Positions 1 to 10,932 are shown, numbered from the stretch's first letter. The stretch: 64,000 nt of DNA from Chitinophaga chungangae (GCF_017742215.1 NZ_JAGHKP010000003.1:368308-432307); one strand, 5' to 3'. Notes: generated by a model from the sequence alone, not told the origin. Translations and numbers: made by a program.

Positions 1-472
1 TCTTCCTCGGCTATTCTTTTCGCTTCGGCTTCGGCAGCGGCTTTTGCGGCGGCTTCCTCTTCGGCTATTCGTTTTGCTTCGGCTTCGGCAGCGGCTTTTG
101 CGGCGGCTTCCTCTTCGGCTATTCTTTTTGCTTCGGCTTCGGCAGCGGCTTTTGCGGCGGCTTCTTCCTCGGCTATTCTTTTCGCTTCGGCTTCGGCAGC
201 GGCTTTTGCGGCGGCTTCCTCTTCGGCTATTCGTTTTGCTTCGGCTTCGGCAGCGGCTTTTGCGGCGGCTTCCTCTTCGGCTATTCTTTTCGCTTCGGCT
301 TCGGCAGCGGCTTTTGCGGCGGCTTCTTCCTCGGCTATTCTTCTTGCGTCAGCTTCGGCAGCGACTTTTGCGGCGGCTTCCTCTTCGGCTATTCTTTTTA
401 CTTCAGCGTCAGCAGCGGCTTTTGCGGCAGCTTCTTCCCCTGCAATTCGTTTCGCTTCTTTTTCGGAGGCTT
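1..472 (-). repeat. 54-bp in-frame tandem repeat, about nine copies
   Basis: The word CGGCTATTC recurs at 8, 62, 116, 170, 224, 278, 332 and 386, exactly 54 bases apart, with a degenerate ninth copy at 440. Each unit encodes 18 residues of the minus-strand protein. Units group in threes: 8-169 and 170-331 differ at only one position (129 T against 291 C), which shows a recent 162-bp duplication. Confidence 0.95.
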
Positions 473-977
473 CCGTTTTGGATTTGGCGGCCGCTGCGGC
501 GCGGTCTTCCGCTTCCAGCTCGTCCAGGATGGCCTGGTCTTCCGCGCTGATCGCATCTTCCAGCGCTATTTCCGCTTCCTGCGAAAGAGGGGCGGAAACA
601 TGAACAGACGCTTCTTCCGCCACAACATCTTCCATCAGCGCATCCGGATCGGTCGTTTCACTCGTGGAAAGACTTGCTTCCGCCTCCGCTTCCAGCTTCG
701 CAACGATATCGTCTGCCGGCCGTATCTCGTGCACGGCGGGCGGTTCAGGCTCCATCGTCAGCTGGTAAAGGTATTGCGGCGTACTGGTGTACAGCTGCGC
801 TTTCTTGAAAACAGGCGTATTATAGTCCGGGATGGAAGAGAATTGTTTCTGCGCCAGCATTACCCTGGCGGCCGCAAAATAGGGGTACGTTTCCACCAGT
901 TGCTCCAGGCTTGCCTGGTCAACGTTCCGGAGGTCCGGCTGGTTAAAAATATGGTGAATGATCCTGTTTGCGGTCAT
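1..977 (-). CDS. Repeat-rich helical protein, C-terminus outside the window
   Basis: Open frame on the minus strand from an ATG at 975-977 to the left edge without a stop (about 325 codons seen). The first ~50 residues look globular (start MTANRIIHHIFNQPDL), followed by an acidic Ala/Glu-rich linker. From roughly residue 170 it becomes tandem copies of an 18-residue unit close to AAAKAAAEAEAKRIAEEE, expected to form a long charged alpha helix or coiled coil. No signal peptide is visible. It is the last visible gene of the miaB - sigma-54 activator - lptE series and starts 43 bases after lptE ends. The function is unknown; the position next to lptE hints at an envelope role, but that is only context. 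Confidence 0.8.
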   Translation of the reverse strand, partial: MTANRIIHHIFNQPDLRNVDQASLEQLVETYPYFAAARVMLAQKQFSSIPDYNTPVFKKAQLYTSTPQYLYQLTMEPEPPAVHEIRPADDIVAKLEAEAEASLSTSETTDPDALMEDVVAEEASVHVSAPLSQEAEIALEDAISAEDQAILDELEAEDRAAAAAKSKTEASEKEAKRIAGEEAAAKAAADAEVKRIAEEEAAAKVAAEADARRIAEEEAAAKAAAEAEAKRIAEEEAAAKAAAEAEAKRIAEEEAAAKAAAEAEAKRIAEEEAAAKAAAEAEAKRIAEEEAAAKAAAEAEAKRIAEEEAAAKAAAEAEAKRIAEE

Positions 978-1019
978 GGGTGCTAAAATATGAAAATAAT
1001 ACTTAAATCAAACAAGCGC

Positions 1020-1535
1020 CTACCAGTTGGCGAACGCACGGTTAAATACGTCGTCTACCAGGTTGGGAACGATCTCCCCCAGCAAACGGCTTTCCACCGC
1101 GTTGAGCGACTGCGAAGCGTTGAAATCCGCGGAGCGGGAAAACGACTGGTTGGCAAAGCCTTTTTTGTCCCCGATCCGTTTGATGAAAGTGATATTTAGC
1201 GTGATGGTCAAACGCGCCGTAGCGGGTTTGTCGATGTCCGTTACCGCGGCGTTGGACACGGAATAACCCGTGATCGTGCCTTTAAACTCATAATCCGCGT
1301 TCTGTTCGTTGGTTTGCGTCAGGCGGGTTTGCGCGAGGATCTTCTGGCGCAGTTTTTCGGTGACCTGCTGGGCCAGCTGCGGATTATTCTGCGGGGCGCG
1401 GTTCTCGATAAACCTCACCAGTACGGTTTTGGCTTCGGGATCGATGCTGGCGCCGGCAGCGGAATATTTAATGGTACATCCGCCAATCGCGGTCCACAGG
1501 CCCAGGAAGGCGAGCAGGTAAAAGTATTTTGACAT
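1020..1535 (-). CDS. lptE: LptE family LPS-assembly lipoprotein
   Basis: Outer-membrane lipoprotein expected to plug the LptD barrel in the last step of lipopolysaccharide transport. The ATG at 1535 gives a compact lipoprotein signal (MSKYFYLLAFLGLWTAIGGC) with lipobox IGGC. An alternative ATG at 1550 adds MSKYP and would overlap the end of the upstream sigma-54 activator by 8 bases. The mature part carries the LptE-type pattern of a short basic/tyrosine start (TIKYSAAGASI), a region on multimer or assembly residues with NNPQLAQQVTEKLRQ, and a TGTITGYS-like strand. About 170 residues is normal for the Bacteroidota branch. It is transcribed with miaB and the activator. The family call rests on overall pattern and on this known gene order. 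Confidence 0.8.
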   Translation of the reverse strand: MSKYFYLLAFLGLWTAIGGCTIKYSAAGASIDPEAKTVLVRFIENRAPQNNPQLAQQVTEKLRQKILAQTRLTQTNEQNADYEFKGTITGYSVSNAAVTDIDKPATARLTITLNITFIKRIGDKKGFANQSFSRSADFNASQSLNAVESRLLGEIVPNLVDDVFNRAFANW

Positions 1536-1542
1536 AGGGTAT

Positions 1543-2787
1543 TTACTCATTGATATTGTATTCCTTCAGTTTCCTGTACAAAGTCCGTTCCGAAATCCCG
1601 AGATCGAGCGCGGCGTCTTTCCTTTTCCCTTTATGTTTTTTCAACGCCTTCTCGATCAGTTCCTTTTCCTTGTCCGCAATGGAAAGCGTTTCCTCCACTT
1701 CTTCGTGGTGGTCTATCTTGTTGCTGTCCTGGATAATGAAAGGCTGCGTGGGAGCGGGCATGATGGCGGGGGAGGAAGGCGTTTCCGCCGACTGGAAATT
1801 ATGGATGGGCGCGGCTTCCTGGAACGCGGCGGCATGCGCCATGCCGGGATTCTGCAGGATGTCGAAGAACATTTTTTTGAGTTCCGTTACATCTTTTTTC
1901 ATATCGAAGAAAAGTTTGTAAAGGATGTCCCGCTCGCTGGAAAAATCTGCGCTGCTGCCGTTGTGCGCGCCGGGAATAACGGCGGGAAGACGGTTCATAG
2001 CAGGCTGCTCCGGCAAAAAGCGGCGCAGGTCCTGGGCATGTACCAGCTTCTCGGGCGCCAGCACGGAGATCTGCTCCGCGATATTTTTCAACTCGCGCAC
2101 GTTGCCGGGCCAGGGATAATTTACCAGTATCTCGCGGGCTTCATCGTCCAGCTGTATGGACGTGGTTTTGTAGCGCTCGGCGAAATCCACGCAGAATTTG
2201 CGGAACAGCATGGGTATGTCTTCCTTCCGGTCGCGCAGGGAAGGTACGCGGATGGGAACCGTGTTGAGGCGGTAGTACAGGTCTTCCCTGAACTTGCCCT
2301 GTTCGGTGCGCTCCAGCAGGTCGCGGTTGGTGGCGGCGATCACCCGTACATCGGTTTTCTGCACTTTGGAAGAGCCAACGCGGATATATTCCCCGGTTTC
2401 CAGCACGCGCAGCAGGCGTGCCTGCGTGCCCAGCGGCATTTCGCCGATCTCGTCGAGGAAAATGGTACCGCCGTTCACGGTCTCGAAATACCCTTTCCGG
2501 TTGTCTACCGCGCCGGTGAAAGAACCTTTTTCGTGGCCGAACAGTTCCGAATCGATGGTGCCTTCGGGAATAGCGCCGCAGTTCACGGCGATGAAGGGAT
2601 TATGTTTGCGCGCGCTCAGCGCGTGTATGATCTGTGAGAATACTTCCTTGCCCACGCCGCTTTCGCCGGATATCAGCACCGTAAGATCGGTGTTGGATAC
2701 CTGGGCGGCCACCTGGAGGGCGTAATTCAGCGCCTGCGAGTTGCCGATGATGCCGAAGCGGTTCTTGATGCTTTGAATATTGTCCAT
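1543..2787 (-). CDS. Sigma-54-dependent transcriptional activator without receiver domain
   Basis: AAA+ enhancer-binding protein that would remodel RNA polymerase-sigma-54 at -24/-12 promoters. The 414 residues begin directly with the AAA+ domain: Walker A GESGVGKE at 41-48, the sigma-54 loop GSFTGA at 88-93 (a Ser for the usual Ala), Walker B GGTIFLDEIG at 106-115, and the REDLYYRLN region near 170. A low-complexity Pro/Ala linker follows, then a Fis-type helix-turn-helix at the C-terminus (AALDLGISERTLYRKLKEY). There is no N-terminal receiver, PAS or GAF domain, so activity is probably set by expression or a partner protein. It starts 15 bases after miaB ends. The target genes cannot be told from the sequence. 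Confidence 0.93.
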   Translation of the reverse strand: MDNIQSIKNRFGIIGNSQALNYALQVAAQVSNTDLTVLISGESGVGKEVFSQIIHALSARKHNPFIAVNCGAIPEGTIDSELFGHEKGSFTGAVDNRKGYFETVNGGTIFLDEIGEMPLGTQARLLRVLETGEYIRVGSSKVQKTDVRVIAATNRDLLERTEQGKFREDLYYRLNTVPIRVPSLRDRKEDIPMLFRKFCVDFAERYKTTSIQLDDEAREILVNYPWPGNVRELKNIAEQISVLAPEKLVHAQDLRRFLPEQPAMNRLPAVIPGAHNGSSADFSSERDILYKLFFDMKKDVTELKKMFFDILQNPGMAHAAAFQEAAPIHNFQSAETPSSPAIMPAPTQPFIIQDSNKIDHHEEVEETLSIADKEKELIEKALKKHKGKRKDAALDLGISERTLYRKLKEYNINE

Positions 2788-2802
2788 TTGCCTTGGTTTG
2801 CG

Positions 2803-4218
<1,416 letters not shown>

Positions 4219-4242
4219 GTCCTGACTTCTTTTTTAGGACTG

Positions 4243-4250
4243 CAAAAATA
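4243..4250 (-). promoter_or_regulatory. Bacteroidota -7 box (TATTTTTG) before miaB
   Basis: The plus strand reads CAAAAATA, so the minus strand gives TATTTTTG, which matches TAnnTTTG. It lies 25 bases before the miaB start. No convincing -33 TTTG was found at the right distance. Confidence 0.5.
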
Positions 4251-4281
4251 CATAAAAAAATGACAGAATGACAGGTTTTTG

Positions 4282-5739
4282 TTATTTCCCAAACACCCCC
4301 GTATTCCCCTTTTCCCAATCTTTCATCAACTTCTTCACCAAATCCGGCTGCTCCGCCGCAATGTTCCTGTTTTCATACGGGTCTGTTTCATGATCATACA
4401 ACTCTACCGTCGGTTCTTCCTTCCGGAAATACTTCGTAAGCCGGTAACGCGGCGTGCGCACCGTAATGCCTTGTTTGAAATAGCTGTAAGCAAGGTCGCG
4501 CCAGGCCGTTTGGGGCGAAGCCAGCAAAGGCACAAAGCTGCTGCCATCCGTTTGTACCGGCGTTTTCACCCCGCAAAGCTCCATGAGCGTCGGGTAAATA
4601 TCCACGGAACTAACCACCCGCTCAATATCGGAACCGCGCTGCATACCGGGCGTTTTTATCAGCAAAGCGCTCCGCAGCGACCATTCAAAAATGGTGTGTT
4701 TGCCCCAAACCAGATCGTCGCCCAAATGCCAGCCGTGATCGCCCCAGATCACCACGATGGTGTTCCGGTCGAGCCCGTTTTCTTTGAGCGCGGCCAGCAG
4801 TTTGCCCACCTGCGCATCGATGTAGCTGACGGACGAATAATATGCGTGGCGCAGTTTCCGGGCGTAAGCGCCGGACACGGGGCCGTTCAGCGAAGGTTTT
4901 TCTTCACCGGCTTTGTATGATTTAAACTCCGCGCTGGGATGCAGGCTGGCAGGGTTTACATTCGCGGGAATGCCGGGGGAAGGCGTCAGCGAAATACGGG
5001 ATTCGTCGTACATATCCCAGTATTTCTGAGGCGCGTTAAACGGCAGGTGCGGTTTGAAAAACCCAACGCCCAGGAAAAAAGGTTGTTTTTTCACGGCCAG
5101 CTCTTTCAGCTTTTTCACCGCCAGCGCCGCCGTAAGCCCGTCCGGGTAAGCCTCATCGTCTCCCGTACCGGCTTCGTAAGGTTTTACTTCGCCTTTCCGG
5201 CTTTGACGGTTCGAGCCATCCGCATAAGCGAAGAACGCATTCCAGCCGGTTTGCCATTTGCCGGCGTCCATCAGCATTTCGTCCCAGCTGTTGGGAAGTT
5301 CCAGCTCGTTGCTGCGGGGAGCGGTATAGGGATAAACATAACCGTCCGCGGAATGACTGATCTTCCCGATGCCTACCGTATAGTATCCATTACGCCGCAG
5401 GTTTTCAACAAAGGTTTCCGGTTTTTCACCGCGGGGTTTCCCGGCGATCATTTTCTCCATGGCGTCGTTGCTGAGCGCCTCTTTCATGCGCGGGTAAAAG
5501 CCGGTCAGCATCGCTGCCCGGGATGCGCCGCAGGTGGGCACCACCACGTATTGCCTTTTGAATACCGCTGCCTTCGCGGCAAATGAATCGATGTTCGGGG
5601 AATGAATTTCCTTATTTCCGTAGCAGCCCAGGTCGGGCCGCAGATCGTCGATACAGATGAACAATATGTTTTGTTTCTGTTGCGCGGCGGCGGAAAAGCC
5701 GAGCATAAGCAGCAGGATGGCCGTTAGTCTGATGTGCAT
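4282..5739 (-). CDS. Secreted sulfatase, iduronate-2-sulfatase-like
   Basis: Type I (formylglycine) sulfatase that removes sulfate esters, probably from a glycan in the periplasm. A signal peptide (MHIRLTAILLLMLGFSAAAQ) is followed by the metal-binding start FICIDDLRPDLGCYG (Asp31, Asp32). The sulfatase signature CGASRAAMLTG has Cys70 as formylglycine precursor and Arg74, with Ala at the third motif position as in CxAxR variants. The segment WGDHGWHLGD carries further metal ligands, and the C-terminal subdomain has YDHETDPYE. It is the last gene of the sigma/FecR/SusC/SusD series, 24 bases after susD. A sulfated glycan substrate is therefore likely, but its identity is unknown. The activating enzyme is not in this window. 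Confidence 0.92.
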   Translation of the reverse strand: MHIRLTAILLLMLGFSAAAQQKQNILFICIDDLRPDLGCYGNKEIHSPNIDSFAAKAAVFKRQYVVVPTCGASRAAMLTGFYPRMKEALSNDAMEKMIAGKPRGEKPETFVENLRRNGYYTVGIGKISHSADGYVYPYTAPRSNELELPNSWDEMLMDAGKWQTGWNAFFAYADGSNRQSRKGEVKPYEAGTGDDEAYPDGLTAALAVKKLKELAVKKQPFFLGVGFFKPHLPFNAPQKYWDMYDESRISLTPSPGIPANVNPASLHPSAEFKSYKAGEEKPSLNGPVSGAYARKLRHAYYSSVSYIDAQVGKLLAALKENGLDRNTIVVIWGDHGWHLGDDLVWGKHTIFEWSLRSALLIKTPGMQRGSDIERVVSSVDIYPTLMELCGVKTPVQTDGSSFVPLLASPQTAWRDLAYSYFKQGITVRTPRYRLTKYFRKEEPTVELYDHETDPYENRNIAAEQPDLVKKLMKDWEKGNTGVFGK

Positions 5740-5763
5740 GGGTCGTTCGTTTGCTGTTGAAAT

Positions 5764-7521
5764 TTAATCATTTTCCGTTATCTCCGTCAGCGGAGCCTGG
5801 TTCTTTTCCGCACCGGGGTACCCGATGTTCTGGTTGATCACGCCCAACGTATTGGTATTGATCACTTCCGCCGGAACGGGCCACAGCACATGGTACGGAC
5901 TGATCCGGCATTCGTTTTCTCCCCATTTCAGATGACTTTGATAAAAATTGTTCTTCGACATCACCCGGTCGTACCAGTAGTTTTTTGTACTGAAATTTTC
6001 CAGCGTGTAGCCGTTAAGGTGATTTGCGGCCATGATGAACGATATCCTGGTCAACTCGCTTTTCCGGAACTCTTCGGCAAACAACTCTCTTGCGCGCTCG
6101 TCCAGGATGTATTCGATGGTGACATCTGCCGCGCCGATCTCCGCGGCTTTCACCCGCCTGCGCACCGCGTTGATGTCTTCCGCCGCGGCGCCGAAATTGT
6201 TCAGCCAGTAATGGGCTTCCGCTCGCAGCAGGTAGGTTTCCGCGAGGCGGTACACGTACCAGTCGCCGTTGCCGCCATTGGGCACCTGGCCTGCGCCGCC
6301 CTGCGGCACATAGGCAATATAGTAAGGGAAGGAAAAATAATGCTGGAAGGTGTCTGCCCGCGCTCTCAGTTTGGTGGGATCAATGGGTTTGCCCACGTCT
6401 GCGGAACGGGGATTGTTGTATTTCAGGTCCTCCTTGAATATCCAGTTGCCGTCGCGGCGGCGCAGGTCGTTCGGATCGCTCCACAGCTCGTATTGGTAGT
6501 AGTTCGAGGGGCGGAGATTGGCGTTGCCGCGGCCGAGGGAATCGTACTGCGGACCGTTGTCTACCGTGCCGTTGGCGCCCCGGCTGTCCAACACGCGCGT
6601 CCACCAGGTGCAGGTATAATTGCGCATGGTAAAGGTGCCGCTGGTGCGCGCGTCTTGCGGCAGCTCGAAGCGGTCAATGGTGCCGAGGATGGTTTCCATA
6701 TTGGCTGCCGCGTGAATATTCGGCGGGCGGTGCAGGTCCCAGATGTAGTTGCGGTACGTTTTCGAAGCGTCTATGCCGAAACGTGCCTGCATCAGCTTGT
6801 GTTTGCCGTTAATGATGGTGGTGGCGGTGGCAACGGCTTTGTCGAAGTTGCTGGTGGCCAGGTAGATCTTCGTCAGCAGGTGAAGGCCGGCAGCTTTGGA
6901 AGGCGCGCCGGGCACGGTGGTTTCCGGCAGCCATTGCACGGCAAATTCCATGTCTTCCGTCAGTTTTTGCAGGATGGTGGCGCGGGCGTGGCTCCTGAAA
7001 TCCAGGCGGGGAGCGGTCAGTTCCTTGCCAATGAAAGGCACGTCGCCGTATTCGTTCACCAGCAGGTAATACCAGTAGCAACGGTGAAAATAAGCTTCCG
7101 CAAGTATGCCGTTGCGGTCCTGCTCGCTGGGCCATTCAATGGCGTCTATGCGCGTAATAACGGTATTGGCTACACGAATTGGCCGGTAGCTCCATTCGTA
7201 GTTGTCCAGCACGGAATAGTTGCCGTCTGCGCTGGGCGTTACCTGCAGGTCCATGTTCCGGATGCCGTTGTTGTTCAGCGGCCCGGCGGCTCCCAGTTCG
7301 GAGAACACGCCTTCGGATACGATGGTATGCAGCTCGCCGTACATGGAGTTGCGCAGGTTTTTGCGAAGCGTGATCATAAAGGCTTCGTACCCTTTTTTAT
7401 CTACCAGCAGGTTTTCCGGCGCAAAAAAGGAAAGCGGTTCGGGCTTCAGCCAGTCTTTCGAGCAGGAGAGCAGCAGTACGCTGCAAAGGCCGGAGAGCAA
7501 TATATTTTTAAGCAGTTTCAT
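5764..7521 (-). CDS. RagB/SusD family glycan-binding outer-membrane lipoprotein
   Basis: Surface lipoprotein that acts as the lid of the SusC channel and binds the imported glycan. The lipoprotein signal MKLLKNILLSGLCSVLLLSC ends at Cys20. TPR-like helical segments (ILAEAYFHRCYWYYLLVNEYGDVPF, ATTIINGKHKLM) and the family's C-terminal pattern YRLAETYLLRAEAHY ... INAVRRR ... ILDERARELFAEE are present. The length of 585 is normal for the family. It starts 11 bases after susC stops, so the two are surely co-transcribed. The substrate is not deducible beyond the neighbouring sulfatase. Confidence 0.96.
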   Translation of the reverse strand: MKLLKNILLSGLCSVLLLSCSKDWLKPEPLSFFAPENLLVDKKGYEAFMITLRKNLRNSMYGELHTIVSEGVFSELGAAGPLNNNGIRNMDLQVTPSADGNYSVLDNYEWSYRPIRVANTVITRIDAIEWPSEQDRNGILAEAYFHRCYWYYLLVNEYGDVPFIGKELTAPRLDFRSHARATILQKLTEDMEFAVQWLPETTVPGAPSKAAGLHLLTKIYLATSNFDKAVATATTIINGKHKLMQARFGIDASKTYRNYIWDLHRPPNIHAAANMETILGTIDRFELPQDARTSGTFTMRNYTCTWWTRVLDSRGANGTVDNGPQYDSLGRGNANLRPSNYYQYELWSDPNDLRRRDGNWIFKEDLKYNNPRSADVGKPIDPTKLRARADTFQHYFSFPYYIAYVPQGGAGQVPNGGNGDWYVYRLAETYLLRAEAHYWLNNFGAAAEDINAVRRRVKAAEIGAADVTIEYILDERARELFAEEFRKSELTRISFIMAANHLNGYTLENFSTKNYWYDRVMSKNNFYQSHLKWGENECRISPYHVLWPVPAEVINTNTLGVINQNIGYPGAEKNQAPLTEITEND

Positions 7522-7532
7522 TTTTCTACGTT

Positions 7533-10500
7533 TTACAGCGTTGTATTTAATCCCACGGAAAATATGCGCGGCATGGCGTTGTTGCGCGATTCAGGGTCCC
7601 AGCCCGTCCATTTGGTGATGGTGAGCAGGTTGCGCGCGCTGGCAAACACTTTCAGCGAAGAAAGTTTCACCGGCGCCAGCAATGTTTTCGGGAAGTTGTA
7701 CGATACGGACAGGTCCTGCAGGCGCAGGAACGAGGCGGATTCATACATCACGATGCCGCCTTCGTACGCAATGGTGTTCACGTTCAGGCGCGGGTAGAGG
7801 TCGGAGGGATTGTTTTTGCTCCAGTACGGCAGGTCGAGCGCATTGCTCCGGTCGTACACGTTGGAGCCGGAACGGTTAAAATCGCCTCGCGCGCCGTATT
7901 GCCCGAGGTCTGCGCGCAGGAATACCATTACGTCGATGTTTTTGAAAATGGTGAAATCGTTGCGAAGGCCCAGTTGGTAGCGGGGCGTGGTGTAACCGAG
8001 AAACACCTTGTCGTCGAACTGGCGGTAGGCGCTGTCGCCGTTTATGTCGCGGGCGCGGAAGTCGCCGGGGGCAAGACCATATTTTTTCGCGGCATTGATC
8101 TCAGACTGCTGCCAGATGCCCGCAATGTCGTAGGCCCATATGCGGTCGATGGACTGACCTGGGAACCATCCGTTGGCGTAGTCCGGCACTTCCCGCGTTA
8201 CTTCTTTGCCGTTGATGGTACGCGTTTCATAATCGCCCCACAGTTTTTCGATCTTGTTGCGGTTTACGGTGAGGGTGAAGGTGGAGCGCCAGGAAAGCCG
8301 TTCGTTCTGAATGTTCTGAGTACCCAAATTCAGTTCCAGCCCTTTGTTGGAGAGCTGCCCCAGGTTGGTGGTCATGTTGGCGTAACCGGTGATGATGGGC
8401 AGCGAACGGTTCAGCAGCAGGTCGTTGGTGAAAGAACGGTAAAGGTCCAGCGTTACGTTCACTTTGCTGTTGAACGCGGTAAGGTCTACGCCGGCGTTCC
8501 AGGATTCGGTCTGTTCCCATTTCAGGTTGGGATTGGCCATGGAGGCATTGGTAACGCCGGTAAGCACTACCGTGCCGTCTGAATACACGTTGCGGTCGAG
8601 GTTGGCAAGGGCGTCGTAAGCGGCCACCGCGCGGTTGCCATTGATGCCCCAGCTGGCGCGCAGTTTCAATTGGTCCACCCACTTCACTTTAAAGAAAGAC
8701 TCGTCTGAAACCCGCCATCCCAGCGCCACGGCGGGGAAATAAGCCCGCGGGTGCATTTGGCCGAAGGCGGAAAAACCGTCCCGCCGCCACGAGGCGGTGA
8801 GCAGGTATTTGTCTTTGTAGGAATAGTTGATGCGGCCCATCAGCGCATCGCCCGTTTGCACCAGGTCGCTGTTGGAGAGGGTAGGATTGCCGCCGAATTG
8901 AAGGCCGTGCCAGGAAAGGTTGCTGTTCGGCTGGAAGTTTTCGTTGGTCTGCCGCGAATTCCACCGCTTCAGTTTTTCGGCATTCGCCAAAAAAGTAACG
9001 TCAAAGGAATGCTGGCCGAATGTCTTGTTCCACCGCAGGATGTTGTCCACCATCCATTCGTAGGTATTCGCGTCTTCACGGGTGCCGTAACCGTTGGTGT
9101 GCGAGATGCCGCCGGTGACGGTATTGGCGGGCCAGAACTGGTAATCGCGGGTATTGGCCAGCCTGTTCTGGAACGAAATGCGGTAGCTGAACCCGAAGGG
9201 CAGCGTTACTTCCCCGTACAGCGTGGCGAAGAGCGCGTTGGTTTTATTGAATTGGTCTTTGTACCGGTTGTCGAGGAAAGGGTTGCGGAAAAGTGCATCG
9301 TCCTGCGGGTTGAGCTTCAGCGTACCGTCTGCATTGTACATGCTGCCGTATGGACTGAAATCGTCCAGGTTGTCGTTGTTCACCGGCACGGCGCTGTTAT
9401 CGGTGCCGGAAAACTGCGAGTTCAGGCCGATGCGGATAAAGTCCGCCACGCGCGCGTCCAGGTTCAGGCGCGTGCGGAAGATCTTCACTTCGTCGCCGCG
9501 AATGATGCCTTTGTTGCGGGTGTAGCCGGTGGAAAAATAATAATTGATCTTGGGCGCGCCGCCGGATACGCTGATGTCGTAGTTCTCGCGCAATCCTTTT
9601 TGCATCACTTCGTCGTACCAGTTGGTGGTGCGGCCGGCCAGGTAGTTCTGGATCTCTGTGGCGTTGAGGTTCAGGCGGCCCAGCCATTCCATGGTATCGT
9701 TGGCGTTGGGGTTGTTGCTGAAGGCGCGCCATTCGTCGATAGACACGCTGTCCGGCAAACTGAACGGATTGGCATAATAATAGGCATGCTGCGGTTTCAC
9801 GATGTCGAACAGGTCTTTGCGGAACTGCAGGTAACCCTCCGGCCCCAGCGGTTTGTAATCGTTGGCCGCTTCGGCATAACCTACTGTGGCGGAAAAGTTG
9901 ATCACCGGCAGGCCGGTAGCGCCTTTTTTGGTGGATACGATAATCACGCCGTTGGCGGCGCGCGAACCGTATACCGCCGCTGCGCTGGCGTCTTTCAGCA
10001 CGTCGATGGTCGCCACGTCGGAGGGGTTGATGTCGCGCAGGTTGCCGTTGTAGATCACCCCGTCCAGCACGATCAGCGGCCCGCTTTCATCCCTCAGCGA
10101 GTTGACGCCCCTGATCTCGAGCGAGCCGCCGCCCTGGGCGGAGGTGCCCTGGTTGGAAGCCAGGCCTGCCACGGTGCCGCTGAAATATTCGGAGAGGTTG
10201 GTGGTAGCCTGCGTATTGTATTTATCCGCGTTAATGCTGGTGATGGAACCGGTAAGGTCTTTTCTTTTCGCGGTTCCGTAACCCACTACCACTACTTCGT
10301 TGATGCCGGCGGCTTTTTCTTTCAGTTTCACTTCCACCTTCGTTTTCCCGTTCAGCGCCAGCTGCTGTGTTTCAAAGCCGATAAAAGAAAATTCCAGCAC
10401 GGCGTCCGGCTCCGCGGTCAATATAAAAGCGCCCTGCGGATTGGTGGTGGTACCTTGTTTGCCACCTTGCACGCGCACGGTAACGCCAACAAGCGGGGTG

Positions 10501-10904
10501 CCGTTCTCATCCGTTACAAGACCGGTTATCTGCACGGGTTGCACAACTGGGGAAGGCGTGGCGGTTACCGCTTTTCTCGGCTTTACGATAATGATTTTGT
10601 CGTTGATGGAATAGGTGAGCGGCTGTGTGTCGAATATCTTTTTCAACACCGCTTCCAGTTCTTCATTTTTAACGTCGAGCGTAACCGGCAGCGCTTTTTC
10701 CAGCGCGTCGCTGCTGAAAATAAAATTGTACCCGGTCTGTTCCCTGATCGACTTCAGTACTTCGGCCAGGGGCATATTTTTCCGGGAAATGCTGACCTTC
10801 TGGCTGTAAGATACGTTGCCGGATAACAGGCAGACGGCCAGCAGGGTGAGCATGGCGGCGCGCAGGGGCGCGACGGCTCTTTTGAAAAATAAATTTTCAA
10901 ACAT
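7533..10904 (-). CDS. SusC/RagA TonB-dependent outer-membrane transporter with STN domain
   Basis: TonB-driven channel that imports oligosaccharides together with SusD. Order of domains in 1123 residues: signal peptide (ends near VSYSQ), STN domain at about 36-108 (MPLAEVLKSIREQTGYNF ... INDKIIIVKP), carboxypeptidase-like regulatory domain at about 125-200 (ITGLVTDENGTPLVGVTVR), TonB-box-like EVVVVGYGT near 205, plug domain with LKDASAAAVYGSRAANG, then the barrel. The STN domain is the part that talks to a FecR anti-sigma factor, which agrees with the FecR and ECF sigma genes directly upstream. Binding of substrate would therefore signal to the sigma factor. Confidence 0.97.
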   Translation of the reverse strand: MFENLFFKRAVAPLRAAMLTLLAVCLLSGNVSYSQKVSISRKNMPLAEVLKSIREQTGYNFIFSSDALEKALPVTLDVKNEELEAVLKKIFDTQPLTYSINDKIIIVKPRKAVTATPSPVVQPVQITGLVTDENGTPLVGVTVRVQGGKQGTTTNPQGAFILTAEPDAVLEFSFIGFETQQLALNGKTKVEVKLKEKAAGINEVVVVGYGTAKRKDLTGSITSINADKYNTQATTNLSEYFSGTVAGLASNQGTSAQGGGSLEIRGVNSLRDESGPLIVLDGVIYNGNLRDINPSDVATIDVLKDASAAAVYGSRAANGVIIVSTKKGATGLPVINFSATVGYAEAANDYKPLGPEGYLQFRKDLFDIVKPQHAYYYANPFSLPDSVSIDEWRAFSNNPNANDTMEWLGRLNLNATEIQNYLAGRTTNWYDEVMQKGLRENYDISVSGGAPKINYYFSTGYTRNKGIIRGDEVKIFRTRLNLDARVADFIRIGLNSQFSGTDNSAVPVNNDNLDDFSPYGSMYNADGTLKLNPQDDALFRNPFLDNRYKDQFNKTNALFATLYGEVTLPFGFSYRISFQNRLANTRDYQFWPANTVTGGISHTNGYGTREDANTYEWMVDNILRWNKTFGQHSFDVTFLANAEKLKRWNSRQTNENFQPNSNLSWHGLQFGGNPTLSNSDLVQTGDALMGRINYSYKDKYLLTASWRRDGFSAFGQMHPRAYFPAVALGWRVSDESFFKVKWVDQLKLRASWGINGNRAVAAYDALANLDRNVYSDGTVVLTGVTNASMANPNLKWEQTESWNAGVDLTAFNSKVNVTLDLYRSFTNDLLLNRSLPIITGYANMTTNLGQLSNKGLELNLGTQNIQNERLSWRSTFTLTVNRNKIEKLWGDYETRTINGKEVTREVPDYANGWFPGQSIDRIWAYDIAGIWQQSEINAAKKYGLAPGDFRARDINGDSAYRQFDDKVFLGYTTPRYQLGLRNDFTIFKNIDVMVFLRADLGQYGARGDFNRSGSNVYDRSNALDLPYWSKNNPSDLYPRLNVNTIAYEGGIVMYESASFLRLQDLSVSYNFPKTLLAPVKLSSLKVFASARNLLTITKWTGWDPESRNNAMPRIFSVGLNTTL

Positions 10905-10932
10905 ACATCATGGTTTAATGAATGGGATAATG

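Noticed and set aside
1..472. CRISPR array
   Set aside because: Units are contiguous 54-bp repeats without spacers and stay in frame inside a gene.
44..550. Long Leu/Arg-rich plus-strand frame
   Set aside because: It is the complement of the 54-bp helical repeat array; the minus-strand frame is continuous with a normal coding sequence and the lptE operon direction.
5890..10826. Very long plus-strand open frames opposite susD and susC
   Set aside because: They mirror high-GC third positions of the true minus-strand genes, show no domain and no promoter or start context.
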